Source: Polytrichum commune
Taxonomy: Eukaryota > Streptophyta > Polytrichopsida > Polytrichales > Polytrichaceae
DNA: 64,000 nt
NCBI GenBank assembly: GCA_950295325.1
Contig: OX485808.1
Span: forward strand, 1,554,501-1,618,500
Reading direction: 5' to 3'
The translations under genes and the position numbers were made by a program. Every line of letters starts with the position of its first letter. Within the stretch, counting starts at the first letter, position 1. Below are positions 10,704-21,675 of this stretch, piece after piece. The notes under the pieces were generated by a model. It had not been told where the DNA came from, ran no database searches, and saw only the letters and a list, made by a program, of their open reading frames with translations.

Positions 10704-13700
10704 ATGAAGAACTCCCAGCTTTTGATGGAGTGCTCAATAAAATTGAAGCAATTGGAACAAAAGAAAATCTTATTGAATGCAAAACAATGTTTGCATTTAA
10801 AAAACAAATCGAATCTTGTTGTAGATAGTTTCAAGACTTTGGTCCAACAAGTTCATGACAAAATGGAGCTTGGACCAAGTATGGAGCATTTATATCGAGT
10901 TGTGTGTAAAATCGAGGCATTAATCCAAGATTGCAGTAGGGACGATTGGATCCATGCATCATTGTGGCAGATGAATAATGAAGAAGAGTTTCGTGAGTTG
11001 CTTGAAGAGCTCAATTCTATTTTCAGTACATTGTGTGAGCAATTCCAAATATTGGGGATAATGACCATGGACCTTCAAAAGTCCATAGAGGTCCATCCGA
11101 TCAATATAACAAAAGTAGAAAAAGACCGAAACGCATTGGTCCAACAATTGTCGAAACATATTCATGCATCAAATTCCTTGAAGGATCATGAAGTTGCAAA
11201 GTATGCTTACGACCGGTTGGTTTGTCGAATGGATGGAGAAGGTGGAGAGTTGAATGGCGGTACATTTCCAGCATACAATCGGATTCCTCAACGATCAATT
11301 CCGTTGGGAGGTGGTGCATGTGGACAAGTTTACGAAACAAATTGCTTCGGCTTGGAATTGGCTATGAAGGTTTTTAAAGCGGTTGACATTGATTATGAAG
11401 ATAAATCCTATGCAAACTTCAAGAAAGAAGTGGGCATCTTAGCAGGGTTGAGTCATCCACACATCATTAAGTTCATATGTTGTGGTGAAGGAGAAGCCCA
11501 TGATGGCAAAGGGCGATATATAGTGATGGAGAAGATGGAGAGAAATCTCGGAGTTTCAATTATGAAGAACGTTGATTTGCAACGATCAAATCTTGTTGTC
11601 GTTGATGTCATGTTCCAAATCGCAAGCGGAATGTGCTATCTCCATGACATGAATGTTGCACACCGTGACTTGAAGCCTGATAACATCCTTGTGAACTCCT
11701 TCAATGATCCCATATTGGTTTCTAGGGGCTACTTAAAAGTTAAATTGGTCGACTTTGGAATTTCAAAAATTGAAGCACAAGATGCGTACGAAGAGCCAAC
11801 ATGCCATAATCTAGGTTCCCATGGGTTTAGGGCACCAGAGACATTTGTAGGATACGATGACACCTTGAAACATTTTGTGAATGCTTTCAAAAGTGACGTA
11901 TTTAGCTTTGCCATGGTGTGTTCTTACATTCTCACGGCGGTGATTCCATTCTCGCAAGGTTTGAGAACCAAGGTGAAAGAAAGGATGGAAGGTGGAGAGA
12001 GGCCGATCTTGCCGCCCGATTGCCCCGAGTCATTGACATCTTTGATCAAAGATTGTTGGTCTTTGGAACCATCAGAAAGGCCAACCTTTCAAGATATTTG
12101 TTCGAGGCTCCGTCAAATTCAGCAAGAACTTCATTTTAATGCTTCAAACAATATGAACAATGTTGTGAGGATCGACAAGGCCAACATCCCTCAAACTCAA
12201 GAAACAAGTGGGAACATTCTACCGCCAATAGGTACTAGGGAGCACAAGGGGGACACAAGTGCAAAGGAGGGAGGAAACGAGCTTGTTGGTATGCGAGAAA
12301 GAATCCTAAGGGTTACGAAAGCATTGGAGAAACACTCCATAGTGGCCATTATAGGGGTGGGTGGAATGGGCAAAACTACTTTGGCAAAAGTTGTGATGGA
12401 ACGTATGCATGGTCAATTTGAAGCAATTTGCTTTACTTTCATGAAGAACCAAGATTGTGGCACTATTGAGATTTTCAAAGAAATTTTGAGCAACTTAGGG
12501 GCAATGGTCGATGATGTGAAAGACATTAAACAAGCAAGGACCCGTCTTTGCCAAACAACCACAAACAAAAGTGCTCTCATTGTTTTTGATGACATTGGCA
12601 ATAGTACGCAAATTCATGAGTTGATGGATGTTGATATCTTCAAAGCCAAACGTACTAACAAGATGATCATCACAACTCGTGATAGGCACCTTGTGGAACA
12701 CCTCGGAGATGTTGGTTGTGTAGATTTGGATGAACTCATCAAAGGCGAAGCTATGAAATTATTCTCTAGGCATGCTTTTGGTGATCAAGGATATGAAATT
12801 CCATCTCATATGGTGGACATCGTTGAGAAAATTGTGGATGCATGTAGAGGGTTGCCTTTGACCTTGAAGGTTGTGGGTAAAACATTGTATGGATTGAAGA
12901 GACTACGCATTTGGGTGCTAGCTTTGCAAAGACTACAAAGGGCAAGAGCGTTGGGATTGGAAAATAACAATGAGATTTGGCATTGCCTACGGATAAGCTT
13001 CGACGACCTTACCCAAGAAGAAAAAAACTTGTTTTTGGACCTATGTTGCCATTTCAGCAAAGATTTGATCCCAATGGATACATTACAAGTTGTTACCTCA
13101 TCATGTTTATGGCGAGATGTGAACAAAAATCCTGAAGAGTCGTTGAAACGTCTCGAAGATAAATCTTTGGTTAAGATTGACAAAGATGGAGTCTATGAAA
13201 TCCATGATCAATTACGGGATATGGGACGTATGATTGTGGAAACAGACCGCATGTATGAAGGTACTCGATGGTGGAAAATACAAGATGCAACATGGAGTGG
13301 GAGAACACAAAAAGTTATGGAGCGTATCGAATGCCTTTCTTTCAATGAACCAACAAAGGAATTCAAAACAAACCTTGACACTACAAAACCATTGGTTTCG
13401 CTTCGATTTTTTGGTTTTCAAGGTTTTGATGGTTCAATCTCATTGGATAAATTTTTGAATCAATCAAAAAATCTCCAATGTTTGATGGTGATTTGCCAAC
13501 GAAATCCTGATTTTCAAATGACCTCAAATCCATTTTTGTTCGAATGGGACAATCACATAAATTTGCAAATTTTGGTGATTGAAGGCATATCTAGTCTACA
13601 TTATATTAATGAAAGCATTGGACAATTGAAATTCTTATACAAAATGAGAATAAGGGATTGCAAAAATTTGCAATCCCTACCAAGCACCATAGGCAACTTA

Positions 13701-15854
13701 AGCATCTTGACTTATTTTGACTTAAGTGAGTGCGAAGGCTTGAAGGAGATACCGGAGGCGTTGGGTAACTTGACCTCCTTGACCTCCTTCAATTTACGAC
13801 GATGTGGAGGCTTGATGAAGATACCAAAGGCGTTGGGTAAGTTGACCTCCTTGACCTCGCTCGACTTAAGTTGGTGTGAAGGCTTGAAGGAGATACCGGC
13901 GTCGTTGGGTAACTTGACCTCCTTGACCTCCCTCACTTTATGGGGGTGTAAAGGCTTGAAGGAGATACCAGAGGCGTTGGGTAACTTGACCTCCTTGACC
14001 TCGCTCGACTTAACTTGGTGTGAAGGCTTGAAGGAGATACCGGCGTTGTTGGGTAACTTGACCTCCTTGACCAACCTCAACCTAGGCTGGTGTAGAGGCT
14101 TGAAGGAGATACCAGAGGCGTTGGGTAACTTGACCTCCTTGACCTCGCTCGACTTAAGTAAGTGTGTAGGCTTGAAGGAGATACCGGAGGCGTTGGGTAA
14201 CTTGACCTCCTTGACCTCACTTGACTTAATTTGGTGTGAAGGCTTGAAAAAGATTCCGGAGTCATTGGGTAACTTGACCTCCTTGACCTCGCTCGACTTA
14301 AGTAAGTGTGTAGGCTTGAAGGAGGTACCGGAGGCGTTGGGTAACTTGACCTCCCTGACCTCGCTCGACTTAAGTTGGTGTGAAGGCTTGAAGGAGATAC
14401 CAGAGTCGTTGGGTAACTTGACCTCCTTGACCAACCTCAACCTAGGTTGGTGTGGACTCTTGGAGGAGATACCGGAGGCGTTGGGTAACTTGACCTCCTT
14501 GACCTCGCTCGACTTAAGTAATTGTAAAGGCTTGAAAGAGATACCAGAGGAGTTGGGTAACTTGACCTCCTTGACCTCCCTCAATTTATGCAGACTTTCG
14601 GGTTTGAAGGAGATACCGGAGGCGTTGGGTAACTTGACCTCCTTGACCTCACTCCACTTAAATTGGTGTCAAGCCTTGAAGGAGATACCAAAGGCGTTGG
14701 GTAACTTGATCTCCTTGAGCTCCCTCAACTTATGTTGGTGTAGTGGCTTGAAGGAGATACCGGAGGCGTTGGGTAACTTGACCTCGTTGACCTCCCTAAA
14801 TTTATTCGGGTGTCGGGGCTTGAAGGAGATACCGGGGGCGTTGGGTAACTTGACCTCCTTGACCTCCCTCAATTTAAGTGAGTGTAGGGGCTTGAAGGAG
14901 ATACCGGAGGTGTTGGGTAACTTGACCTCCTTGACCTCGCTCGACTTAAGTTGGTGTGAAGGCTTGAAGGAGATACCAGAGTCATTGGGTAACTTGACCT
15001 CCTTGACTTCCCTCAATTTAAGGCGTTGTAGAGGCTTGAAAGAGATACCGGAGGCGTTGGGTAACTTGACCTCCTTGACCTCCCTCATCTTAAGGGAGTG
15101 TTGGGGCTTGAAGGAGAAACAGGAGGCGTTGGGTAACTTGACCTCCTTGACCTCCCTCGACTTAAATCAGTGTGATGCCTTGCAGGAGATACCGGAGGCG
15201 TTGGGTTATTTGACCTCCTTGACCCGCCTTGACTTAACTTCGTGTAAAGCTTTGAAGGAGATACCGGAGGCGTTTGGTAACTTGACCTCCTTGACTTCCC
15301 TCAATTTATGCTCATGTTGGTGCTTGAAGGAGATACCGGAGGCGTTGGGTAACTTGACCTCCTTGACCTTCCTCAATTTAGGTGACTGTAGGGGCTTGAA
15401 GGAGATACCGGAGGCGTTGGGTGATTTGACATCCTTGACCCGCCTTAACTTAAGTTGGTGTAAAGGCTTGAAAGAGATACCGGAGGCGTTGGGTAACTTG
15501 ACCTCCTTGACCTCCCTCAAGTTAAGTGGATGTTCCGGCTTGAAGAAGATACCGGAGGCGTTGGGTAACTTGACCTCCTTGACCTCCCTCAATTTAAGTA
15601 AGTGTAGTGGCTTGAAGGAGATACCGGAGGCATTGGGTAACTTGACCTCCTTGACCTCCCTCAACTTAAGTGAATGTGAAGGCTTGAAGAAGATACCGGA
15701 GGCATTGGTTAACTTGACCTCATTGACCTCCCTTGATTTATTTGGGTGTCAAGGCTTGAAAGTGATACCAAAGGCTAGGGGTAGAAAATATTGGGCGACG
15801 ATCTTGAAGAAAATTTGTCTTTGTCACACACTGGTTGTCGCCTTTGGTATTTAG
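10704..15854 (+). CDS. protein kinase - NB-ARC - LRR immune receptor (kinase-fused NLR)
   Basis: A 1716-residue intracellular receptor-type protein. Residues 1-190 are helical with a conserved-looking LIQDCSRDDWIHASLW segment. A kinase domain spans about 195-475: glycine loop GGGACGQVY (202-210), Lys222 in AMKVFK, HRD 320-322, DFG 350-352 and APE 377-379, so the catalytic residues are all present. NB-ARC follows: P-loop GVGGMGKTT (551-559), kinase-2 VFDD (627-630), IITTRD, CRGLPL (714-719) and IHD (833-835) in the MHD position. Irregular LRRs lead into 29 regular LRRs (992-1687). Kinase-NBS-LRR fusions are known from mosses, where they act as candidate pathogen sensors; the ligand is unknown. 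The frame is open back to 10656 before the first ATG at 10704, so an upstream exon or start is possible. The gene lacks introns over its whole coding length. The stop falls in decayed LRR sequence (see 15855-16075). Confidence 0.93.
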   Translation: MKNSQLLMECSIKLKQLEQKKILLNAKQCLHLKNKSNLVVDSFKTLVQQVHDKMELGPSMEHLYRVVCKIEALIQDCSRDDWIHASLWQMNNEEEFRELLEELNSIFSTLCEQFQILGIMTMDLQKSIEVHPINITKVEKDRNALVQQLSKHIHASNSLKDHEVAKYAYDRLVCRMDGEGGELNGGTFPAYNRIPQRSIPLGGGACGQVYETNCFGLELAMKVFKAVDIDYEDKSYANFKKEVGILAGLSHPHIIKFICCGEGEAHDGKGRYIVMEKMERNLGVSIMKNVDLQRSNLVVVDVMFQIASGMCYLHDMNVAHRDLKPDNILVNSFNDPILVSRGYLKVKLVDFGISKIEAQDAYEEPTCHNLGSHGFRAPETFVGYDDTLKHFVNAFKSDVFSFAMVCSYILTAVIPFSQGLRTKVKERMEGGERPILPPDCPESLTSLIKDCWSLEPSERPTFQDICSRLRQIQQELHFNASNNMNNVVRIDKANIPQTQETSGNILPPIGTREHKGDTSAKEGGNELVGMRERILRVTKALEKHSIVAIIGVGGMGKTTLAKVVMERMHGQFEAICFTFMKNQDCGTIEIFKEILSNLGAMVDDVKDIKQARTRLCQTTTNKSALIVFDDIGNSTQIHELMDVDIFKAKRTNKMIITTRDRHLVEHLGDVGCVDLDELIKGEAMKLFSRHAFGDQGYEIPSHMVDIVEKIVDACRGLPLTLKVVGKTLYGLKRLRIWVLALQRLQRARALGLENNNEIWHCLRISFDDLTQEEKNLFLDLCCHFSKDLIPMDTLQVVTSSCLWRDVNKNPEESLKRLEDKSLVKIDKDGVYEIHDQLRDMGRMIVETDRMYEGTRWWKIQDATWSGRTQKVMERIECLSFNEPTKEFKTNLDTTKPLVSLRFFGFQGFDGSISLDKFLNQSKNLQCLMVICQRNPDFQMTSNPFLFEWDNHINLQILVIEGISSLHYINESIGQLKFLYKMRIRDCKNLQSLPSTIGNLSILTYFDLSECEGLKEIPEALGNLTSLTSFNLRRCGGLMKIPKALGKLTSLTSLDLSWCEGLKEIPASLGNLTSLTSLTLWGCKGLKEIPEALGNLTSLTSLDLTWCEGLKEIPALLGNLTSLTNLNLGWCRGLKEIPEALGNLTSLTSLDLSKCVGLKEIPEALGNLTSLTSLDLIWCEGLKKIPESLGNLTSLTSLDLSKCVGLKEVPEALGNLTSLTSLDLSWCEGLKEIPESLGNLTSLTNLNLGWCGLLEEIPEALGNLTSLTSLDLSNCKGLKEIPEELGNLTSLTSLNLCRLSGLKEIPEALGNLTSLTSLHLNWCQALKEIPKALGNLISLSSLNLCWCSGLKEIPEALGNLTSLTSLNLFGCRGLKEIPGALGNLTSLTSLNLSECRGLKEIPEVLGNLTSLTSLDLSWCEGLKEIPESLGNLTSLTSLNLRRCRGLKEIPEALGNLTSLTSLILRECWGLKEKQEALGNLTSLTSLDLNQCDALQEIPEALGYLTSLTRLDLTSCKALKEIPEAFGNLTSLTSLNLCSCWCLKEIPEALGNLTSLTFLNLGDCRGLKEIPEALGDLTSLTRLNLSWCKGLKEIPEALGNLTSLTSLKLSGCSGLKKIPEALGNLTSLTSLNLSKCSGLKEIPEALGNLTSLTSLNLSECEGLKKIPEALVNLTSLTSLDLFGCQGLKVIPKARGRKYWATILKKICLCHTLVVAFGI
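13677..15764 (+). repeat. 72-bp coding tandem array: 29 LRR units
   Basis: Exactly 29 units of 72 bp without an indel. Each encodes 24 residues of the form IPEALGNLTSLTSLDLS.C.GLKE. Most variation sits at the two or three residues before the conserved Cys (for example SWCEG, SKCVG, LGWCR), the solvent-exposed part of the LRR strand-loop. The nucleotide identity between units is very high, which indicates recent unequal exchange or gene conversion. Confidence 0.95.
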
Positions 15855-16075
15855 ACATTTTTTATATGTTGCAGTTGAATAGGTGGAATGGCCTATAGGA
15901 GATACCTTATGTGTGGATTAATTTGACATCCTAGAACTTGCTTTAGTAACTAGTTGTAAAATGTGGAAAGACATATTGGAGGTTGGAGAACTTCACCTTC
16001 TTGTCCCCCCCTCTTCCAAACATATTGGTATATAGGCTTATAATACGGATACCATAGGCGTTTTGTAGGTTAATG
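15855..16075 (+). pseudogene. fossil LRR units downstream of the stop codon
   Basis: After the TAG at 15852-15854 the DNA still resembles degenerate copies of the 72-bp unit: 15889-15960 (GGAGATACCTTATG..., then TTAATTTGACATCCT and TAACTAGTTGTAAA) and 16034-16070 (GGCTTATAATACGGATACC, ATAGGCGTTTTGTAGG). They contain stops and small indels. The array was once longer and its 3' end has decayed, leaving an unusual C-terminal tail of about 29 non-LRR residues on the present protein. Confidence 0.6.
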
Positions 16076-16229
16076 CATCATGTATGTCCTCTATTATTGG
16101 ATCTGAAATCCGGTGGATGTAAGGATATTGTGTGGTGGTATTGATACAATCAAAAGTTGATACAAAAAAATGCAACGTCTTTGAGTTATATGTAAGTGAA
16201 CCTATATTGCTTTGCAAGAGTTTGGACGA

Positions 16230-16500
16230 CACTTGTATGTGAGCGGAGAGTGGAAAGGATGTCAAAATAGCAAAGTTCTCTGACTAAATTTAGGCATATA
16301 AAAAGATTCGACTATATTCAGAATATTCCAAAAATAGTAAAAATTTATAACCTATTTATGTGGAATGCATAGGTCAAAAAATAAACAAAAGGCCCCAAAT
16401 TTGAAATGGTCTCATTAAAATTGGAAACCGGGAAGTGCTAAAATGATAGAAAAATTGTGATATAATAAATAAGTAAATGATTAAAACCAAGGATGATCCC
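16230..16500 (+). repeat. dispersed repeat shared with 32050-32340
   Basis: A diverged direct copy of 32050-32340. Shared blocks include GAATATTCC.AAAATAGTAAAAAT, ACCTATTT..GTGGAATG.ATAGGTC and GGAAATCGGGAAGTGC-like sequence. At 32 kb the copy lies just beyond the 5' (right-hand) end of a minus-strand SWIM pseudogene, so this one may mark a lost copy of the same unit. Confidence 0.65.
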
Positions 16501-16849
16501 AAGAAAGAATATATGAAAAGGGGCCATTCATGGTTGGGGTACTACTTTTGGCCGTCTAACGGAAAACCTCGGGGTGGGGGGGTTGTCGAGGCCACCTTCA
16601 ACCTCAGCCTTAGACGGTGTAACCCGTTGCTGAACCGGTTTACATGGAAGTCACTCCCACCAAAATTAGGTCTACTTTTAAGTTCTCATATCCGGTGAAG
16701 GTGTTTGTACTCATATAATTTGGTGTCACCAAAAATCTTCCATTCTTCGATTTCGTCCTAGCCCGAGTGGAAAAGTTTATAATGACATGTAGAGATTCCT
16801 CTCTTTGTAACCTAATATATAATTCCAATCTACCCTTGGAATATACACA

Positions 16850-18449
16850 ACTTGATTAACTTCACACTATGTAGTTTTACATTCCTTAATCTCGGGCAAT
16901 GTTACATCCTTAGACTTTTCTAATGTCCACCCGGCCGCTTTGGCCACGCATGCCTTCAAAGATATCCCTCTTGTGAAGCGAGTCCTTGCCGTCGATTCCA
17001 CACTACTACATGAGTTCTCGCTTATTGATTCCATGAATTACACAAGTTTAAGTATTGATAAATACTTGTCACTTATTGTAGTTTTCTCCTCACGCTTCAA
17101 CCACAATATTGGTTTAATGAACTTATGGTTATCCCTAATGGAACCAAGCAAAACTTCCTTTGTTCTCCTAGACTTTACTAGCTAATAGTGTAACTTTCCC
17201 ATTACTTCTCGGAATGTCCTGAAATTTTATCTGTAACTAGGGAGACAAAGCAAAAAACATCTCACCAATTTGTGAGCCTATCCCATTTTCTGTCCGACAG
17301 TTATGACCATTTTAGTGTGTCAGTCTACCCAGATTTCAGAATGTCATAACTTCCTCCCACGGGCTCTAAAGAACTTCAAATTTTTAGAGCAATCACAAAA
17401 ACTAATTGTTTATGACCCCTTGAAATTTCAAACTATTTTCATTTTCTGCCAAAACGTTATGGCATTTTTAGTCTGCAACTCTTGAAAACACTTCAGAATG
17501 ATATATCTCCTTCTCATCTACTCGGAATGACTTGAAATTTGTACCACAACTAGGAAACCTAAGAAAAAAACATCCCTCAAAATTTTATGCGTTTCCAAGC
17601 CTCTGTCCAGGAGTTATGCCCATTTCAGCTCAAAAATGTAGGCAAAGTTCAGAATGTCATAACTGCTGCTCCAGTACTCCAAACATCCTCAAATTTTGAC
17701 CATGTTCATATAAACAAGTTGTTTACTAGCCCTCTAAATTTCAACGAAGTATCTTCTTCTGCTCGGAAGTTATGCCCTTACAACCTAGACTATTCAAAGG
17801 ACCCTCTCATTTACCAACTCGTGTTCCGGCAACGTGTCACTTAGCAAACACATATACCCAAGAAATATGAACTCAAGTACTACAACTTGAAGCCATAAAT
17901 TATCTTAAAATCATTCACACCCTAACTAATTCTAACAAGAGGTCAAGCCCTCTTCAAGGCCAACTAGCCTTGGCTCCTAACTTCAAAACCATGCACACAC
18001 ATGTGTTCCTATCTTGCTTCCACACACCCACACTTATAACACGTGGGGTGCCAAAGAGCACGAAGGAAAGAGAGGATGAATGAGGGAAGAATGAGGGATT
18101 ATATAGTGAGTTTGAGTGGGTAAGCACCCTCAAGGCTCACGATAAGCCTTCGAAATCTCCTCTTACTTTGTAGGCTCTCATCTTATCTCCTAAGCCTTCC
18201 TCCCTCAAATGATCAACAAAGATCCTAATTCAAACATTTAACTAACCTTGGCTTTCTACCTACCACACTTTACCAAGGTATGTTCTCATACTACTTAAAT
18301 CCACTCCACACAAGCCTAATGCTTCAAACTTAGTTTTCTTCAAGCTTCACTATTTTTATATTTTTGTGAATAATCATAAATCAACAAAACACCACTTGTA
18401 ATGTTTTACAAGTGTTAACAACACATGTGGGCATCAATTTGGGCTCACA
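16850..18449 (-). mobile_element. old LTR related to the TGTGAGCCC family, reverse orientation
   Basis: Read on the minus strand it begins TGTGAGCCCAAATTGATGCC (ending at 18449), like the LTRs at 21676 and 54077. Further matches follow: 18190-18280 against 54620-54700 (TTAAATGTTTGAATTAGGATC, TGATCATTTGAGGGAGGAAG) and 16925-17000 against 56030-56100 (GAGGGATATC.TT.AAGGC). The far end with the expected CTCACA terminus was not found, so the left boundary is uncertain and the copy is probably truncated. Confidence 0.6.
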
Positions 18450-21400
18450 TCTGGTAACACTTAATGCTCTTATGAATCCTCAAGGATTAATTGATCTAAG
18501 TTCTCAAGTTTATGTTTCCTTGAAATCTAATGTCAAGGTTTGGTGATCCTAAACCTTTAAATAGATTTAGCAACACAATATTTTTCCTAATCAAGAATAT
18601 TGTTTCAAAACCCTTTTATAAATCTCTAGGGATAAAGTGTCAAAGTCTTTAAGTTTATGTTGCCCGAAATCCTAATGTCAAGGTTAAGTGTTTTAGGGAG
18701 AACATCATTCATACATACAAGATCTTTCATGGTTTGAATGATCGTAAAATATCCTTAATCCATTAATAAGTTCACGATAATGTGTGTTTATGATAAGTTC
18801 ACAATTCCTTTGAAGGTCCAAACATACTCCCTCGCTAAAGTATATTCATAGGATTTCATTCATCTATTCAATTCCTAGAATTCACATTTATAGGCATGAG
18901 ATCTTTCATTCTAAATGCTTGCCCTATGTTTACTCAAGTTCTTTGTAATTCCTAAGTCATCATTTTAGAGTTTCTTTGAAGATCCTTAGGAATCCCTACA
19001 TAATCATTCGGAGTCCATTTGAATGACAAGAGGTGTTTAGAAATGACACTTTAGATTGTTGCTTGATATGGCCTAATTGACGGCCATCTCCTTTCGGTCC
19101 TCCTTTTGACGATGAATCCGACATCTTCACCGAGTAAAGTACTTTGTACTTTTTAACTCATGATTCTCCGATTCCAAACTAACTTTAGATGAAATTGCTC
19201 CGATTCCGAAAATGTGTCCTCCGAGTTAAAAATGTAATTTCTCCAAAAGGTCCTTCTCTTTTTGCTATTTTTAACCCTCCTTCGGTTTTCAAACTCCTCC
19301 AAACAAAACTAGGCTTGGATTTTGTTTTACGGCCGTACGCCTTCAAGTTCTCCTATTCGCACATTCTCCAAGTTTTGAGATCTTTCCGAAGCCTCTTACA
19401 ATTTTTAGAAACTTGGATATATCTCAATCCAAGTCCGAGGTTGTATTTCCAACCTTTAAACTCCGCGAGGATATATTTAACTCCTTGAAACTCTGCGAGG
19501 ATATATTTCAATCCTTTAACTCCGCGAGGATGTATTTCAATCCTTTAACTCCGCGAGGATATATCTCAATCCTTTAAACTCCGCGAGGATGTATTTCAAT
19601 CCTTTAACTCTGCGAGGATATGTCTCAATCCTTTAGGTCTTCAAGCGCCACCGGTCTTGTAGTCCTCCACCTCGGATAGCTCGTGTAGAATGAGGTGAAT
19701 TAGGTGCCATATGTGGCCCCTATATATAGGTTTCAAAATCAAGGTAAGCTAAGATGTGGCGGTTAGGTCTTTAAATGTATGTATTTACTAATTTTAGCAC
19801 TGTATGTCCTCACAGTCTAAATTCAGCCCTGTCAGATCTATTAATAGACCTGATACGTGCTTAAAATAGATCTGTCAATGAGGTACATACGGGCATGTTC
19901 TAACCGCCTAGATGTGCCATGAGTTGGTTGTCATCCCCTTTCCTCCATTCATCTCAAAATTGGCTCATCATTCATTGCCGGTAATGGAGTTAGTTAAGCT
20001 CATCCAAAATTGGTCATCCTTATGTCCTTTCATCCACTCTTCTATGGGTTCATCCTTTCTTCCCCCTTTAACTAATTCTATTTAGCTAATCTACTAAGTG
20101 GTTCCTAGCCTACTAGTGTAAAAAGTCACTAAAATGTTCACTTCAAAATTTGGGCCTTAACCTATTAATCTAAAGGTTCTCACTAATAGGTTGCCCGCGG
20201 CTTATTAGGCCGTAACCCTAACTTAATGCATCTTTTCCCTATCCGGCCGGCCTTCAGTCTTCTTGCCAGCTCCCCAGTTGCCCTTAAGTACCCGGCCCAG
20301 GGGTTCATCACCCGGGTCTTCTCTCCTACCCGCTGCCCCGGGTCTCGATGAGCTGTTGACGCCCTCCGTCTTCCAGCTAGCCCTCGCGTTGCACTCTCCC
20401 TCGACCAGCGCTTGGACGCCGCTCTGTCTTTGCTCGCGGCTACCCTGTATGCCTGTTTGTTGTATCTGGATTCGGAGGCTCTACAGGGGTAGTCATTGGT
20501 TGGAGTAGCAATATACGTGCGAACACATGATAGGGTATTTTTAAAACATGGGGGCTAAAAATTATAAATGGACTTAAGAGTAATATAGGGTATCAAAAAT
20601 GACACTGGACATCTTTAAAGTACTATAGGGTATGGAATAATAGGTAATTTGGAATTATAAGTAATGCAAGCCATTTTTCTATTAACCCAAAGTAGAAATT
20701 TACATAATGATAGCATGTGAAATAAAAAGAATTGAAAGTAATACCCCCCTATAAAATAATGGTTGTTCGCACCTATATCCTTAACTTTTTAACACACTGC
20801 CCCCCCCCAAGCGGAAAACGGAATTTTTTGGATAACTTCACATGCTTGGTATGCTTAGATTTATATTGTGAACCTTATTTTGGATCATACCTACATTTCA
20901 TACTCCATATCGAGTACACTGACAAAGTTAATTTAGAAGGAATAGGGTCATCTAAGATATCCTTTTGATTCCTTAAAGGACATTTAGGAGTGTTGTCTTA
21001 ATTGTTCACCTTAGGATCAAGGAATGAAAAGGACAACAAGAATCAATGGAAATGATCCCAAATATTTTCCTCGCACTCATCGTTCAAGTGTGTACCAATA
21101 GAACCAAATGTTTATTGAATAGCAATTGCCCAACTTTACATGTGGCACCAAACATGTCCTTACATATACTTACGGCCACACGTAAAAGGAACGTCTAGTA
21201 TTAGAATTCGACAAAAAAATTTATATGAATGGACACATGACACTTTTACCAAGGTACCAAGATACATAACAGGAAATAATTGACCACCAATGCACACCTA
21301 AATAGCAAAAAAATGCCACTAATGTGGCCTAGGGTTTAGGGTTTAGGGTGATTATTAAATAATAATAAAAACATTTCTTGATAAAGCTTATGAACTATCT

Positions 21401-21670
21401 ACTTATTTATGTAAAATTTATTGATCAAATAATAATAAATCATGATAAAAACCAAGATCAATGCGACAAAGTCCTTAAGTCCTTTGTCCCAAAAATAGTA
21501 CCTCAACCGTGAATGCCCCCAAAATGATTTTTTTGAGATTGGTATAATTGAAGTCCGAATCATCTAGGGGATTTGCAACATGGAAGTAGAGTTGATAGAC
21601 ATAAGAAGCACCTCCAAATTGAACATGTAGTATTCAACCGGGAGAGAGACACATGACACAATTGAGTACT
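18450..21670. other. repeat-rich DNA, no gene recognised
   Basis: Holds a 30-bp minisatellite (separate entry), a TATATATA core-promoter-like site near 19721 and a GC-rich block at 20225-20510 with an 81-residue frame of unknown nature. Three TTTAGGG telomere-like units lie at about 21331-21349. The segment 21518-21675 matches the 3' flank of the SWIM pseudogene at 33050-33135. Confidence 0.4.
19411..19636 (+). repeat. minisatellite, ~30-bp unit, about 7 copies
   Basis: The unit is roughly CGCGAGGATATATTTCAATC followed by CTTTAACTC. Copies differ by one or two bases and one-base length changes. The pattern is seen directly. No coding function is apparent, although a 99-residue frame (19189-19488) overlaps its start. 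Confidence 0.85.
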
Positions 21671-21675
21671 GTAAT

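Noticed and set aside
13712-15664. Long minus-strand frames (up to 290 codons) made of a repeated EVKLPNASGISFKP peptide
   Set aside because: They are the antisense of the LRR array. Because the unit is 72 bp, any frame open in one unit tends to stay open in all.
20263-20508. GC-rich 81-codon frame near 20.3 kb
   Set aside because: Unusual composition, but no motif and no neighbouring coding signal; alternative frames look equally plausible.
21331-21349. Telomere-like TTTAGGG repeats
   Set aside because: Only about three units. Such short telo-box runs are common in plant DNA and do not indicate a chromosome end.
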